Shown here piece after piece: positions 19,331 to 27,673 of a DNA stretch of 64,000 nt (positions within the stretch are counted from its first letter, which is position 1; every line of letters begins with the position of its first letter). This DNA is from Variovorax sp. 54 (GTDB lineage: Bacteria > Pseudomonadota > Gammaproteobacteria > Burkholderiales > Burkholderiaceae_C): contig NZ_PEFF01000001.1 of NCBI RefSeq assembly GCF_002754375.1, positions 1,860,001 through 1,924,000 on the forward strand, in the 5' to 3' direction. Under the pieces are notes generated by a model. That model was not told the DNA's origin and made no database searches. It worked only from the letters and a program-made list of their open reading frames with translations. The position numbers and the translations under genes were made by a program.

Positions 19331-19349
19331 CACGCAACGTTTTTGCGTG
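19331..19349. promoter_or_regulatory. Perfect inverted repeat in the Lrp/aminoacylase divergent region
   Basis: CACGCAA (19331-19337) and TTGCGTG (19343-19349) form a perfect 7-bp inverted repeat with a 5-bp spacer. It lies 16 bases before the chosen lrp start and 54 bases upstream of the aminoacylase start. Position and symmetry fit an operator for the Lrp-type regulator acting on itself and on the divergent operon. Confidence 0.5.
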
Positions 19350-19364
19350 AAGCCTTTTCTTTTC

Positions 19365-19838
19365 ATGACGCCCCTCGACGCCCTCGACCTGCACCTGCTG
19401 GAACTGATCCAGGCCGACAGCCGCCTCTCGCAGGGCGAACTCGGCGAGCGCATCCACCTGTCGACGGCGGCGGTGAACCGCCGGCTCAAGCGCCTGCGCG
19501 ACGAGGGCGTGATCCAGCGCCACGGCGCCGTGCTGTCGCCGGCCGCGCTCGGGCACCCACTCACCATCGTGGTCGAGGTCGAGGCCGAGAGCGAGCAGAT
19601 CGAACGGCTCGACGCCATGAAGCAGAGCTTTCGCGACTGCCCACAGGTGCAGCAGTGCTACTACGTGACGGGCGAGTGGGACTTCATCCTCGTGTGCGTG
19701 GTGCGCGACATGGCGCAGTACACGGCACTCACCCGCCAGCTGTTTTTCCAGAGCAACAACGTCAAGCGCTTTCGCACGCTGGTGACGATGGACCCGGTGA
19801 AGGTGAGCCTGGATGTGCCGGTGTCGGTGGGGGGCTGA
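19365..19838 (+). CDS. Lrp/AsnC-family transcriptional regulator
   Basis: This regulator has 157 residues from the ATG at 19365; a GTG at 19347 would add six residues but lies within a palindrome. It has the typical HTH (LDLHLLELIQADSRLSQGEL, with recognition helix in TAAVNRRLKRLRDEGVI) and a C-terminal RAM ligand-binding domain (PLTIVVEVEAESEQIERLDA). Lrp-like regulators usually sense an amino acid and control adjacent catabolic genes. It is divergent from the aminoacylase and lyase-hydrolase fusion operon, so it most likely controls their induction. Confidence 0.9.
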   Translation: MTPLDALDLHLLELIQADSRLSQGELGERIHLSTAAVNRRLKRLRDEGVIQRHGAVLSPAALGHPLTIVVEVEAESEQIERLDAMKQSFRDCPQVQQCYYVTGEWDFILVCVVRDMAQYTALTRQLFFQSNNVKRFRTLVTMDPVKVSLDVPVSVGG

Positions 19839-19848
19839 GGGCGCGGGC

Positions 19849-20304
19849 TCAGCGCACCGGCAGCATCGATCGCAGCATCAGCAGCACCGCGCCGACGATC
19901 GGGGCCATGGCCAGCAGCCGGCCGGGTTCGAAGGCCAGCCCTGCGACGGCGCCGAGGAAGCAGCCGACCTTGATCCACGTCGGCACCGCGCCCCAGCCGC
20001 GCCGATGGGTCACGGCGAATGCGGTCAACGCGACCCAGCCGAATGCGCCGCCAATGACCGACAGCGTCCAGCTCAGCAGGTAGAACGCCGAATCCGCGTC
20101 GCGGAACGCGAGGGCCGTGCCCAGGCCGCACCAGGTGTGCCACCAGCCGTCGAACAGCAGGAAACCGGTGGCCGAGGCGGCCCACCAGAAGAAGGCGTAG
20201 AGGCTGGCAATGCCGGCGAGGGCCGCCAGGCCGCCCAGCAGGCGGCGGGTGATGTCGTCGAAGGGCGTGTGGTCGCGCCAGGCTGCTGTCTGTCCGTGGT
20301 CCAT
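19849..20304 (-). CDS. Hypothetical four-helix inner-membrane protein
   Basis: This is a 151-residue protein with about four hydrophobic segments (near residues 22-45, 52-68, 74-100 and 111-145) separated by short polar loops. The first 20 residues are hydrophilic. I recognise no domain. It is convergent with the lrp gene, with only 10 bases between the stops, and is not obviously part of an operon. It could be a small integral membrane protein of the Comamonadaceae; no function is proposed. Confidence 0.7.
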   Translation of the reverse strand: MDHGQTAAWRDHTPFDDITRRLLGGLAALAGIASLYAFFWWAASATGFLLFDGWWHTWCGLGTALAFRDADSAFYLLSWTLSVIGGAFGWVALTAFAVTHRRGWGAVPTWIKVGCFLGAVAGLAFEPGRLLAMAPIVGAVLLMLRSMLPVR

Positions 20305-20389
20305 GGTCGGAGCTCCATTGGGTTCGCAATGGGTCCGACGGTAGGCGGCGAATGTGCGGGCTGGATGAAGCCTTTGTGAAGCGGGGGGA

Positions 20390-21103
20390 TCAGGCCTCGG
20401 GTGCTTCTGGCGTGGCTGGTGCGTCAGGGGAAATGCCCAGCTCCGAGCACACGCGCCCCAGCAGCGCCTTCAGCGACGCCACCTCGGTCTCGAGCCGCGC
20501 CACGTTGGCCTTGAGCGCCGCGACCTCGCCGAGCGAATCGCCGTGCGTGGCAAAGGCGCCATCGCCCGATGCGCCCGGCCCCGCCACCTCTTCCGCCGGC
20601 GGCCCGCTCAGCAGGTGCGCCCAGCGGCTTTCGCGCGCGCCGGGCAGGCGCGCCAGCTTCACCACCAGCGCGCCGGCGGGGCGCTCGGACAGCTCGTTGA
20701 GGAAGCCTTCGACCGACGAGATGTCGGCGAAGTTGTGCATGCGGTCGCAGGCGATGCGCAGTTCGCCGGCCGTCTGCGGGCCACGCAGCATCAGCACGGT
20801 GAGCAGGATGACCGACTGCGACGGAATGCGCAGCACGCGGTCGGCGTTGTGTTCGTAGCGGAAGGCGCGCCCGCCGCTGGTTTCGGCCACGAGGCTGTAG
20901 CCCTTCAGGCTCTCGATGGCGGCTTGCACCTGCGACTCGCTGAGTTCGAGCACCGGGTTGCGGCTGGTCTTCTGGTTGCAGCCCGACACCAGCGAATTGA
21001 GCGTGAGCGGGTAGCTGTCGGGCACGGTGCGCTGCTTTTCGGCCAGCACCCCGAGCACGCGGGTTTCGAGGAGGGACAGGACGGGCAGCGGTGTGGTGGA
21101 CAT
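20390..21103 (-). CDS. YceH/UPF0502 (DUF480) family protein
   Basis: This 237-residue protein consists of two winged-helix repeats, as in YceH. It opens with LSLLETRVLGVLAEKQRTVP, followed by DSYPLTLNSLVSGCNQKTSR, the hallmark of the family, and then ELRIACDRMHNFADISSVEG. A C-terminal coiled-coil (EVAALKANVARLETEVASLK) is present, also usual. The start at 21103 is the ATG just before this conserved opening. The molecular function of YceH is not established; a DNA-binding role is likely from the fold. Confidence 0.9.
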   Translation of the reverse strand: MSTTPLPVLSLLETRVLGVLAEKQRTVPDSYPLTLNSLVSGCNQKTSRNPVLELSESQVQAAIESLKGYSLVAETSGGRAFRYEHNADRVLRIPSQSVILLTVLMLRGPQTAGELRIACDRMHNFADISSVEGFLNELSERPAGALVVKLARLPGARESRWAHLLSGPPAEEVAGPGASGDGAFATHGDSLGEVAALKANVARLETEVASLKALLGRVCSELGISPDAPATPEAPEA

Positions 21104-21150
21104 GGCTCGGGAAGAAGGGACGACAGAAGTGAAAAGGGCACGCACGCGCC

Positions 21151-21873
21151 TCAGGGCGCCACCACGGCCAGCATCGGCCCGAGGTCGCGCACGAAGTCGT
21201 TGCGCTGCAGTGTCTTCGAGTAGATCGCCGACACGGTGCCGTCGAGGTACAGCGCGTCGCGGCAATGCAGCACATCGCGGAAGTAGAGCGCGAAATCGTA
21301 GAAATTCACCGGCGTTTCGGCAAAGACGAAGACGGCCGTCGGGCCCGACACGCACACGCCGTTGCGGGTCTTGCGCGAATCCGAATTGGGAATGAGCGCC
21401 GGATGCACCGCGCCGTGGCGCAGCAGCAGCGGGCCCGACTGGGTTGCCAGCTGCACGCCGCCCTTCGCAACCACCGCCGGGTACTCCGACGCCTCGACGA
21501 TGCGCGGCCCCTCGGCCGTCACCAGGAACACGCCGTTGGGCTTGCGAAAGAAATTGCCGACACCGTCGGCCAAATTCAAAGGCGCTTCCTCGCGGCCTTC
21601 GCGCACCAGCAGGCCGACCGGTGCAAAGTCGGCGTGGTACATGCCGGCGTTCACCGCGAACAGCAAGTGCTTGTGGCGCGCCTTCAACCAGGCCTCGAGC
21701 CGGTCGAAGCGCTTGAAGGCGGCGCCCGTGTCGTCGTTCAGGAACAGCGCGAGCCGCTCGGTGCGAAGGTCGACCTTCACGACGGTGTAGCGCGGCGCGT
21801 CTGCGGCCCCGGCGGCGGACCACGCCAGGCCGGCGAGCAGGAAGACCAGCGCAGGCAGCAGCAGTTTTTTCAT
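21151..21873 (-). CDS. Secreted phosphodiester glycosidase (NAGPA)-domain protein
   Basis: This is a 240-residue exported protein with a signal peptide (MKKLLLPALVFLLAGLAW, cut near residue 23). The mature part carries the NAGPA/phosphodiester glycosidase domain: FAVNAGMYHADFAPVGLLV, then NGVFLVT, RNGVCVSGPTAVFVF and CRDALYLDGTVSAIY, as in predicted periplasmic proteins of the YigE/COG3698 kind. The family removes covering sugars from phosphodiesters, but the bacterial substrate is unknown. It sits 29 bases downstream of the dehydrogenase gene across a run of eight A (minus strand). Confidence 0.82.
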   Translation of the reverse strand: MKKLLLPALVFLLAGLAWSAAGAADAPRYTVVKVDLRTERLALFLNDDTGAAFKRFDRLEAWLKARHKHLLFAVNAGMYHADFAPVGLLVREGREEAPLNLADGVGNFFRKPNGVFLVTAEGPRIVEASEYPAVVAKGGVQLATQSGPLLLRHGAVHPALIPNSDSRKTRNGVCVSGPTAVFVFAETPVNFYDFALYFRDVLHCRDALYLDGTVSAIYSKTLQRNDFVRDLGPMLAVVAP

Positions 21874-21902
21874 GCGACGACCTGCGCTGCCGTTTTTTTT
21901 GC

Positions 21903-22934
21903 TCAACCGCCGTGGATGCGCGCGACCAGCGCCTTGGTGAAGGCCGCCGTGCCGGCCGTGCCGCCGAGGTCGCCGGTGCGCACGTTGTCCAGGTTGAGCG
22001 TCTGGTCGATGGCGGTGCGCAGGCGCGTGGCCAGCTCGGGCCGCTTGACGTGGTCGAGCATGAGCGCGGCGGCCAGCAGCAGCGCGGTCGGGTTGGCGAT
22101 GCCCTTGCCGGCGATGTCGGGCGCCGAGCCGTGCACGGCCTCGAAGATCGCGGCGTCGGTGCCGATGTTGGCGCCGGGCGCCATGCCCAGGCCGCCGACC
22201 AGCCCGGCCACGAGGTCCGAGAGGATGTCGCCGAACAGGTTGGTGGTCACCAGCATGTCGAACTGCCAGGGGTTGAGCACCAGCTTCATCGCGCAGGCGT
22301 CGATGATCACGGTGTCGAGCTCGAACTGGCCCTTGTACTTCTCTTCGTACAGGTCGAGGCCGGTCTCCAGGAAGAGGCCCGTGAGCGCCTTCATGATGTT
22401 GGCCTTGTGGACCAGCGTGACCTTCTTGCGGCCGGTGGCCACGGCGGTGTCGAACGCGTATTCGAGCAGGCGGCGGCTGCCCTTGCGGGTGTTGACGCCG
22501 GTGGCCATGGCCACGGCATGCGGGTCGCCGTCGATGGGCACGTAGTGCTCGTGGCCGATGTACAGGCCTTCGAGGTTCTCGCGCACGACCACGAGGTCGA
22601 TCTTGTCGTAGCGACCGCCCGGGATGATGGTGCGCGCGGGGCGCAGGTTGGCGTACAGCTGGAACTCCTCGCGCAGCCGCACGTTCGACGAGCGGTAGCC
22701 GCCGCCCGAGGGAGTTTCGAGCGGGCCCTTGAGGGCGAGCCGGGTGCTGCGGATGCTGTCGAGCGTGGCCTTGGGCAGCGGGTCGCCCGAGGCCTTGACG
22801 CCGCCCAGGCCGGCGATCTGGGTGTCCCACACGAAAGGCGCCTTCAGCGCATCGAGCGCGGCCAGGGTCGCGTCGACGATTTCAGGGCCGATGCCGTCGC
22901 CGGGGATCAGGGTTGCGGGAATGGAAGTGGTCAT
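21903..22934 (-). CDS. NAD-dependent isocitrate/isopropylmalate dehydrogenase family protein
   Basis: This is a 343-residue beta-decarboxylating dehydrogenase. The substrate arginines are in SSNVRLREEFQLYANLRP, the catalytic Tyr in EGLYIGHEHYV, the Lys in VHKANIMK and the metal aspartates in NLFGDILSD. The cofactor loop HGSAPDIAGKG ends without the NADP-specific residues, so NAD is expected. The layout resembles bacterial homologues of NAD-isocitrate dehydrogenase more than LeuB, and no leu genes are nearby. Tartrate or a homologous 3-hydroxy acid cannot be excluded as substrate. Confidence 0.88.
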   Translation of the reverse strand: MTTSIPATLIPGDGIGPEIVDATLAALDALKAPFVWDTQIAGLGGVKASGDPLPKATLDSIRSTRLALKGPLETPSGGGYRSSNVRLREEFQLYANLRPARTIIPGGRYDKIDLVVVRENLEGLYIGHEHYVPIDGDPHAVAMATGVNTRKGSRRLLEYAFDTAVATGRKKVTLVHKANIMKALTGLFLETGLDLYEEKYKGQFELDTVIIDACAMKLVLNPWQFDMLVTTNLFGDILSDLVAGLVGGLGMAPGANIGTDAAIFEAVHGSAPDIAGKGIANPTALLLAAALMLDHVKRPELATRLRTAIDQTLNLDNVRTGDLGGTAGTAAFTKALVARIHGG

Positions 22935-23086
22935 GGAATGGGCGCTCAGGTCGGTTGGCGAAATGGCTGGCGGGCATCATCCCACGGTGTGCCTGCGCGG
23001 CAGGCCCAAGACCGTATGCCCCCAGGGACGTACAGGAAGAACGGGAAGTGGCGTCCGATTTTCCAGTCGACCTTCCCGCCCGCGCC

Positions 23087-23758
23087 TCAACGTTCTTCCA
23101 GGCCGTCGAGTTCGTAGCTGAAGAGCGCCTCGCCCTTGGCGGTCTTCACCTGCATCTTGATGACGCCGTACTCCGGTGCGTACCAGGAGTCGACCGCGTT
23201 GTCTTCGCCGCGGGAGCGCATGTGGCAGACGTTTTCGAAAGTGCGGGCGTTGTAGTTCGGCTTCAGTTCCAGGTTCTCGAAGCCCACGAAAACGAGGTCC
23301 GCCTGGTACTTCTTGCCGAAGTCGAACGGCTCATTGCCCGCGCTCGTCGTCTTCACGCCCTTGCCGGCCAGCTTGAAGCTGGCACCCGGCTTGACGTCGG
23401 CCGGCACCTCGGGGAACGGGGCCGCAAAGACTTCCTTGATGACCACCTTGCTGGCGTTTCCGCCGAGCGCCGCGATGCCGTACTGCTCGGAACCCAGCCG
23501 CTGGCGGCCGGTTTCGTCGAAGAAATTGACCGTCTTGACGCCGCCGTCGGTGCTGACCACGCCCATGGCGGCCTTGCCCGCGAACTGGGACTTGATGATC
23601 TGGACCTTCGAGCGGTCGCTCAGCGTGTAGGCCACGCCGGGCTTGAGCTTGAAGCAATCGGCAAAAGACGGTGCGGCGGCGATGGCGCTGGTGGTTGCCG
23701 CGGCCGCGATGGCGGCGCCCAGAATTGCCTTGAATGCAAGTGACTTGGTGTTGTGCAT
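23087..23758 (-). CDS. Hypothetical secreted protein
   Basis: This is a 223-residue protein with a signal peptide (hydrophobic core AILGAAIAAAATTSAIAAA, cut near residue 28). The mature part begins with FADCFKLKPGVAYTLSD, has two cysteines that could form a disulfide and is rich in beta-forming segments. I recognise no known domain. It stands alone, with 152 bases to the dehydrogenase gene and 268 bases to metG. A periplasmic or exported location is the only inference I make. Confidence 0.65.
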   Translation of the reverse strand: MHNTKSLAFKAILGAAIAAAATTSAIAAAPSFADCFKLKPGVAYTLSDRSKVQIIKSQFAGKAAMGVVSTDGGVKTVNFFDETGRQRLGSEQYGIAALGGNASKVVIKEVFAAPFPEVPADVKPGASFKLAGKGVKTTSAGNEPFDFGKKYQADLVFVGFENLELKPNYNARTFENVCHMRSRGEDNAVDSWYAPEYGVIKMQVKTAKGEALFSYELDGLEER

Positions 23759-23911
23759 TGAATCCTCCCAGTGGTTCGAGCGGGGATGATGCCATGCACT
23801 TTTCGCCGATTTTTCGGCTCAATGTGGGTCGTCGGGCAGCGCCTGATCGAGCAGCGAAGCGCGCGGCGAATCCGGCGATGCAAGCACGGAGATCGATGGC
23901 GTGGGGCATAG

Positions 23912-23938
23912 GGGACATGCGGGACATGCGGGACATGG
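23912..23938. repeat. Short tandem repeat, three 9-bp units
   Basis: Three consecutive units of GGGACATGC (the last ending in G) occupy this stretch in the 268-base gap between the secreted-protein gene and metG. The rest of this gap shows no gene; a TAAAAT hexamer at 23980-23985 could be the metG -10 element but lacks a convincing -35 partner. Confidence 0.7.
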
Positions 23939-24026
23939 GGGTTGATGCGTCACCGAACCCACCGGCGGACGCCGCCACCTAAAATGCCCGGTTCCGTCCG
24001 TACCACTCCCGAAAGCGCCCTCCCCG

Positions 24027-26126
24027 ATGTCCGCCCCGCGCAAGCTCTTCGTTACCACCGCCCTGCCGTATGCCAACGGCAAGTTCCACATCGGCCACAT
24101 GATGGAATACATCCAGGCCGACATCTGGGTGCGGAACCAGCGAATGAATGGCGCCGAGGTCAACTTCGTGTGCGCCGACGACGCACACGGCGCGGCCATC
24201 ACCATCGCGGCCGACAAGGCCGGCGTGACGCCGCAGGCCTTCGTGGCCGAAATCGCCGCGGGCCGCAAGCCCTACCTGGACGGCTACCACATCGCCTTCG
24301 ACAACTGGCACTCGACCGACGCGCCCGAGAACCATCAGCTCGCACAAGACATCTACCGCGACCTGCGCACCGCCGGCCTCATCGAGACCAAGAGCGTCGA
24401 GCAGTTCTACGACCCGGCCAAGGGCATGTTCCTGGCCGACCGCTTCATCAAGGGCGAGTGCCCCAACTGCCACGCGAAAGACCAGTACGGCGACAACTGC
24501 GAGGTGTGCGGCGCCGTGTACGCGCCCACCGAGCTGATCAACCCGTACTCGGCGCTGTCGGGCGCCAAGCCCGAGCTGCGCAGCTCGGAGCACTTCTTCT
24601 TCAAGCTGTCGGACCCGCGCTGCGAGGCCTACCTGAAGGAATGGACCGCCGCCCCGGGCCACGTGCAGTCCGAAGTGCAGAACAAGATCCGCGAGTGGCT
24701 CTACAAGGACGACGAAGGCAAGGGCGGCCTGGGCGACTGGGACATCAGCCGCGACGCGCCCTACTTCGGCATCGAGATCCCCGATGCGCCGGGCAAGTAC
24801 TTCTACGTGTGGATGGACGCACCCGTGGGCTACCTGGCCTCGCTGAAGAACCTGCTGGACAAGCGCTGCATCGAGCTGGGCGGCGACGGCATCTCGTACA
24901 CCGAGTACATGGCCGACCCCGAGCTGGAGCAGGTGCACTTCATCGGCAAGGACATCATCACCTTCCACACGCTGTTCTGGCCCGCGATGCTGCATTTCAG
25001 CGGCCGCAAGGCGCCCAACGCCATCTACGTGCACGGCCACCTGACGGTGAGCGGCGAGAAGATGAGCAAGAGCCGCGGCACCGGCATCGACCCGCTGAAG
25101 TACCTGTCGATCGGGCTCGACCCCGAATGGCTGCGCTACTACATCGCCGCCAAGCTCAACGGCCGCAACGAGGACATCGACTTCAACCCCGACGACTTCG
25201 TGGCGCGCGTCAACAGCGACCTCGTGGGCAAGTACATCAACATCGCCAGCCGCGCGGCCGGCTTCATCGGCAAGCGCTTCGGCGGCCAACTGGGCGCGGT
25301 GTCGGCCGACGGCGACACGCTGCTGTCCACGCTGCGTGCTGCGGCCACGCAGGTGCAGTCGCTGTACGACGGCCGCGACTACGCCCGCGCGCTGCGCGAG
25401 GTGATGGCGCTGGCCGACAAGGTGAACGAGTACGTCGACCAGAACAAGCCCTGGGAACTGGCCAAGAAGGAAGGTGCCGAGGCGCGCCTGCACGACGTGT
25501 GCACGGTGTGCATCGAAGCTTTCCGCCTGCTCACGCTGTACCTGAAGCCGGTGCTGCCGGCGCTGGCCGTGAACGTCGAGGCCTTCCTGAAGATCGCGCC
25601 GCTGACCTGGGCCGACGCCGCGCAAGCGCTGCCGGCCGGCCACGCCATCGGCGACTACAAGCACCTGATGCAGCGTGCCGATGCCAAGGTGGTCGACAAG
25701 CTGTTCGACGTGCCGGAAGCCGCCGCAGCCGCCGCGCCCGTCGCCGTGGAAGCACAAGACCTGCCGGGCGGCGAAGCCATCGCGCCGACCATCACGATCG
25801 ACGACTTCGTGAAGATCGATCTGCGCCTCGCGAAGATCGTGGCCTGCGAGAAGGTCGAGGGCTCGACCAAGCTGCTGCGCCTGACGCTCGACGCGGGCGA
25901 AGGCAAGACGCGCAATGTGTTCAGCGGCATCGCCTCGGCCTACCAGCCGGAGCAGCTCGTGGGCAAGCTCACGGTGCTGGTCGCCAACCTCGCGCCGCGC
26001 AAGATGAAGTTCGGCATCAGCGAAGGCATGGTGCTGGCCGCGAGCCATGGCGACGAAAAGGCCCACCCGGGCATCCACGTGCTCGAGCCCTGGGCGGGCG
26101 CGACGCCGGGCATGCGCGTGCGCTGA
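24027..26126 (+). CDS. metG: Methionyl-tRNA synthetase
   Basis: This enzyme charges initiator and elongator tRNA(Met) with methionine. It has 699 residues: the class I HIGH motif at 21-24 ([10 protein letters not shown]), a zinc-binding knuckle with two cysteine pairs (CPNCHAK and CEVCG), the KMSKS loop at about residue 345 ([11 protein letters not shown]), an anticodon-binding helical domain, and a C-terminal EMAP/Arc1p-like tRNA-binding domain from about residue 590 ([15 protein letters not shown]). This is the full-length MetG1-type architecture. The antisense frames across the gene are codon artefacts. Confidence 0.97.
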   Translation: MSAPRKLFVTTALPYANGKFHIGHMMEYIQADIWVRNQRMNGAEVNFVCADDAHGAAITIAADKAGVTPQAFVAEIAAGRKPYLDGYHIAFDNWHSTDAPENHQLAQDIYRDLRTAGLIETKSVEQFYDPAKGMFLADRFIKGECPNCHAKDQYGDNCEVCGAVYAPTELINPYSALSGAKPELRSSEHFFFKLSDPRCEAYLKEWTAAPGHVQSEVQNKIREWLYKDDEGKGGLGDWDISRDAPYFGIEIPDAPGKYFYVWMDAPVGYLASLKNLLDKRCIELGGDGISYTEYMADPELEQVHFIGKDIITFHTLFWPAMLHFSGRKAPNAIYVHGHLTVSGEKMSKSRGTGIDPLKYLSIGLDPEWLRYYIAAKLNGRNEDIDFNPDDFVARVNSDLVGKYINIASRAAGFIGKRFGGQLGAVSADGDTLLSTLRAAATQVQSLYDGRDYARALREVMALADKVNEYVDQNKPWELAKKEGAEARLHDVCTVCIEAFRLLTLYLKPVLPALAVNVEAFLKIAPLTWADAAQALPAGHAIGDYKHLMQRADAKVVDKLFDVPEAAAAAAPVAVEAQDLPGGEAIAPTITIDDFVKIDLRLAKIVACEKVEGSTKLLRLTLDAGEGKTRNVFSGIASAYQPEQLVGKLTVLVANLAPRKMKFGISEGMVLAASHGDEKAHPGIHVLEPWAGATPGMRVR

Positions 26127-26146
26127 CCCGACGTCGAAAAGAAGAA

Positions 26147-26818
26147 CTAGCCGAACTTGTTGTTCAGCACGAGGTCGGCAAACACCTTGCCGCCCACCGA
26201 GATGTGGTCGCGCATCGCCTCCGCGGCGTTGTCCGCGTGGCCTTTGAGAATCCACTCGACCACCCGTTCGTGCTCCCGCTGTGAAGCGGCGAGCCGTCCG
26301 GGCTTCTCGAACATCCGGCCGCGGTAGGCCGCGATGCGCAGGCGCACGGTCTGCGCCTGTTCCACGATGAAGGGGTTGCCGCTGGCGCGGTAGATCACGC
26401 CGTGCAGCGCGGCGTTGGCCTGCTGGTAGGCCTCGGCGTCGTCTGCCTGCGCCTGTGCGGCGGTGTCGGCCAGGGCGCGCAGCAACTCGTCGCGCAGTGC
26501 CGGGCCGATGCGCAGCGCCGCCAGCCGCGCCAGCACGCCTTCGAGCTCGCCGAGCGCTTCCATCATCGCGACCAGTTCGTTCGCCCGCAGCTGGCGCACG
26601 TAGATGCCGGTGCGCGGAACGATGTCGACGAGCCCCCGCGCACTGAGCAGCAGCAGCGCCTCGCGCACCGGCGTGCGCGAGGTGTTGAAGCTCAGGGCCA
26701 GCGCCTTTTCGTCGATGGGCATGCCGGGCGACAGCACGCCGCCCAGGATGTCTTGTTCGAGCCGGGCGCGGATGCGGTCCTGCAGGCTGTGGGTGTCGAG
26801 GGTTTTCGCGGGTTGCAT
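26147..26818 (-). CDS. GntR-family (FCD) transcriptional regulator
   Basis: This is a 223-residue regulator with an N-terminal winged helix (QDRIRARLEQDILGG...TSRTPVREALLLL) and an all-helical FCD ligand-binding domain from about residue 85, including the metal-site type segment AALHGVIYRASGNPF and a REHERVVEWI helix. FCD regulators usually repress genes for breakdown of an organic acid. It is divergent from the crotonase-Bug-CoA transferase operon, with 58 bases between the start codons. An AT-rich palindrome lies in that gap and a better copy lies inside the first operon gene. Confidence 0.92.
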   Translation of the reverse strand: MQPAKTLDTHSLQDRIRARLEQDILGGVLSPGMPIDEKALALSFNTSRTPVREALLLLSARGLVDIVPRTGIYVRQLRANELVAMMEALGELEGVLARLAALRIGPALRDELLRALADTAAQAQADDAEAYQQANAALHGVIYRASGNPFIVEQAQTVRLRIAAYRGRMFEKPGRLAASQREHERVVEWILKGHADNAAEAMRDHISVGGKVFADLVLNNKFG

Positions 26819-26846
26819 GGCAATCTGGATATTAGCTAACCTTACA

Positions 26847-26854
26847 GATATATC
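26847..26854. promoter_or_regulatory. AT-rich palindrome GATATATC in the gntR/crotonase gap (candidate operator)
   Basis: GATATATC forms the core of the longer CAGATATATCAA (26845-26856), which on the other strand reads TTGATATATCTG. It lies in the 58-base divergent region where the GntR protein is expected to bind and strongly contrasts with the GC-rich surroundings. It matches the intragenic site at 27062-27071 at all but one of twelve positions. Confidence 0.45.
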
Positions 26855-26876
26855 AATTCATCTGTTTGGTACATCA

Positions 26877-27632
26877 ATGTCTCCCACCCTTGCGATCGAC
26901 GGCCACGTCGCCTACCTGACGCTGCACCGCCCCCAGGCCGCCAACAAGCTCACGCCGGAGGACTTGCCCGTGCTGATCCAGCATGTGGACACGGTGAACC
27001 GCACGCCCGAGGTGCTGGTGCTGGTCCTGCGCGCCGAGGGTAAGTACTTTTGCAGCGGGTTTGATATATCAGAAGTAGCCACCCAGAGCCAGACCGAGGG
27101 CCGCAGCTTCGGCGAGATGGTCGATGTGTTCGAAAACTGCCGCGCGGTCACCATCGCGGCGGTGCACGGCGGCGTCTACGGCGGCGCGACCGACCTCGTG
27201 CTGGCCTGCGACTTCCGCGTGGGCGCCCGCGCCGCCGAGATGTTCATGCCGGCCGCCCGGCTCGGCCTGCACTACTACCAGAGCGGCATGGAGCGCTACG
27301 TATCGCGGCTGGGGCTGGACACGGCCAAGCGGCTGTTCCTCACCGCCGAGAAGCTCGACGGCGCCGCCATGCGCGACTGCGGCTTCCTCACGCAACTGGT
27401 CGAGGACGCCGCAGCGCTGGACACCGAGGTGCAGCGCCTGCGCACCGTGCTTGCCGGCATGGCGCCGCTGGCGCTGCTGGGCATGAAGAAGCACCTGAAC
27501 CAGATCGCACGCGGCACTGCCGATGCCGCCTCCATCGCACGCGAGGTGCAGCGCACCGTCGCGTCCGAAGACCTCGCCGAGGGCGGCCGGGCCTGGCGCG
27601 AGAAGCGCACGCCGGTGTTCCAGGGCCGCTGA
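26877..27632 (+). CDS. Crotonase-fold protein (enoyl-CoA hydratase/isomerase family) with changed catalytic residues
   Basis: This 251-residue protein has the crotonase fold: oxyanion-hole regions CSGFDISEVAT and HGGVYGGATDL, followed by VLACDFRVGARAA. Against classical enoyl-CoA hydratase, the two catalytic glutamates (144 and 164 of the rat enzyme) are replaced, by Asp106 in GGATDL and Ala126 in MPAARLG. Simple hydration of an enoyl-CoA is therefore unlikely, and another reaction of the superfamily or a narrow isomerase role is more probable. It heads an operon with a Bug receptor and a class III CoA transferase. The ATG at 26877 is the first fitting start. Confidence 0.88.
   Translation: MSPTLAIDGHVAYLTLHRPQAANKLTPEDLPVLIQHVDTVNRTPEVLVLVLRAEGKYFCSGFDISEVATQSQTEGRSFGEMVDVFENCRAVTIAAVHGGVYGGATDLVLACDFRVGARAAEMFMPAARLGLHYYQSGMERYVSRLGLDTAKRLFLTAEKLDGAAMRDCGFLTQLVEDAAALDTEVQRLRTVLAGMAPLALLGMKKHLNQIARGTADAASIAREVQRTVASEDLAEGGRAWREKRTPVFQGR
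27062..27071. promoter_or_regulatory. Intragenic perfect palindrome TGATATATCA (candidate second GntR operator)
   Basis: This perfect 10-bp palindrome lies within the crotonase gene about 216 bp downstream of the intergenic copy. The codons that build it (GAT ATA TCA, followed by GAA GTA) include ATA, TCA and GTA, which are uncommon choices in DNA this GC-rich. That suggests the DNA sequence itself is conserved, as in repressors that loop DNA between an upstream and an intragenic operator. Confidence 0.4.
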
Positions 27633-27673
27633 GCGCGCCCGCCCTTCCCTACACAAGACTCAGGAGACAACCC

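Noticed and set aside
21892..21900. T-run as a terminator after the dehydrogenase gene
   Set aside because: On the minus (coding) strand this is an A-run without a preceding stem, so it is not an intrinsic terminator for those genes.
23979..26255. A 758-codon open frame antisense to metG
   Set aside because: metG has every synthetase motif in the right order; the antisense frame has none.
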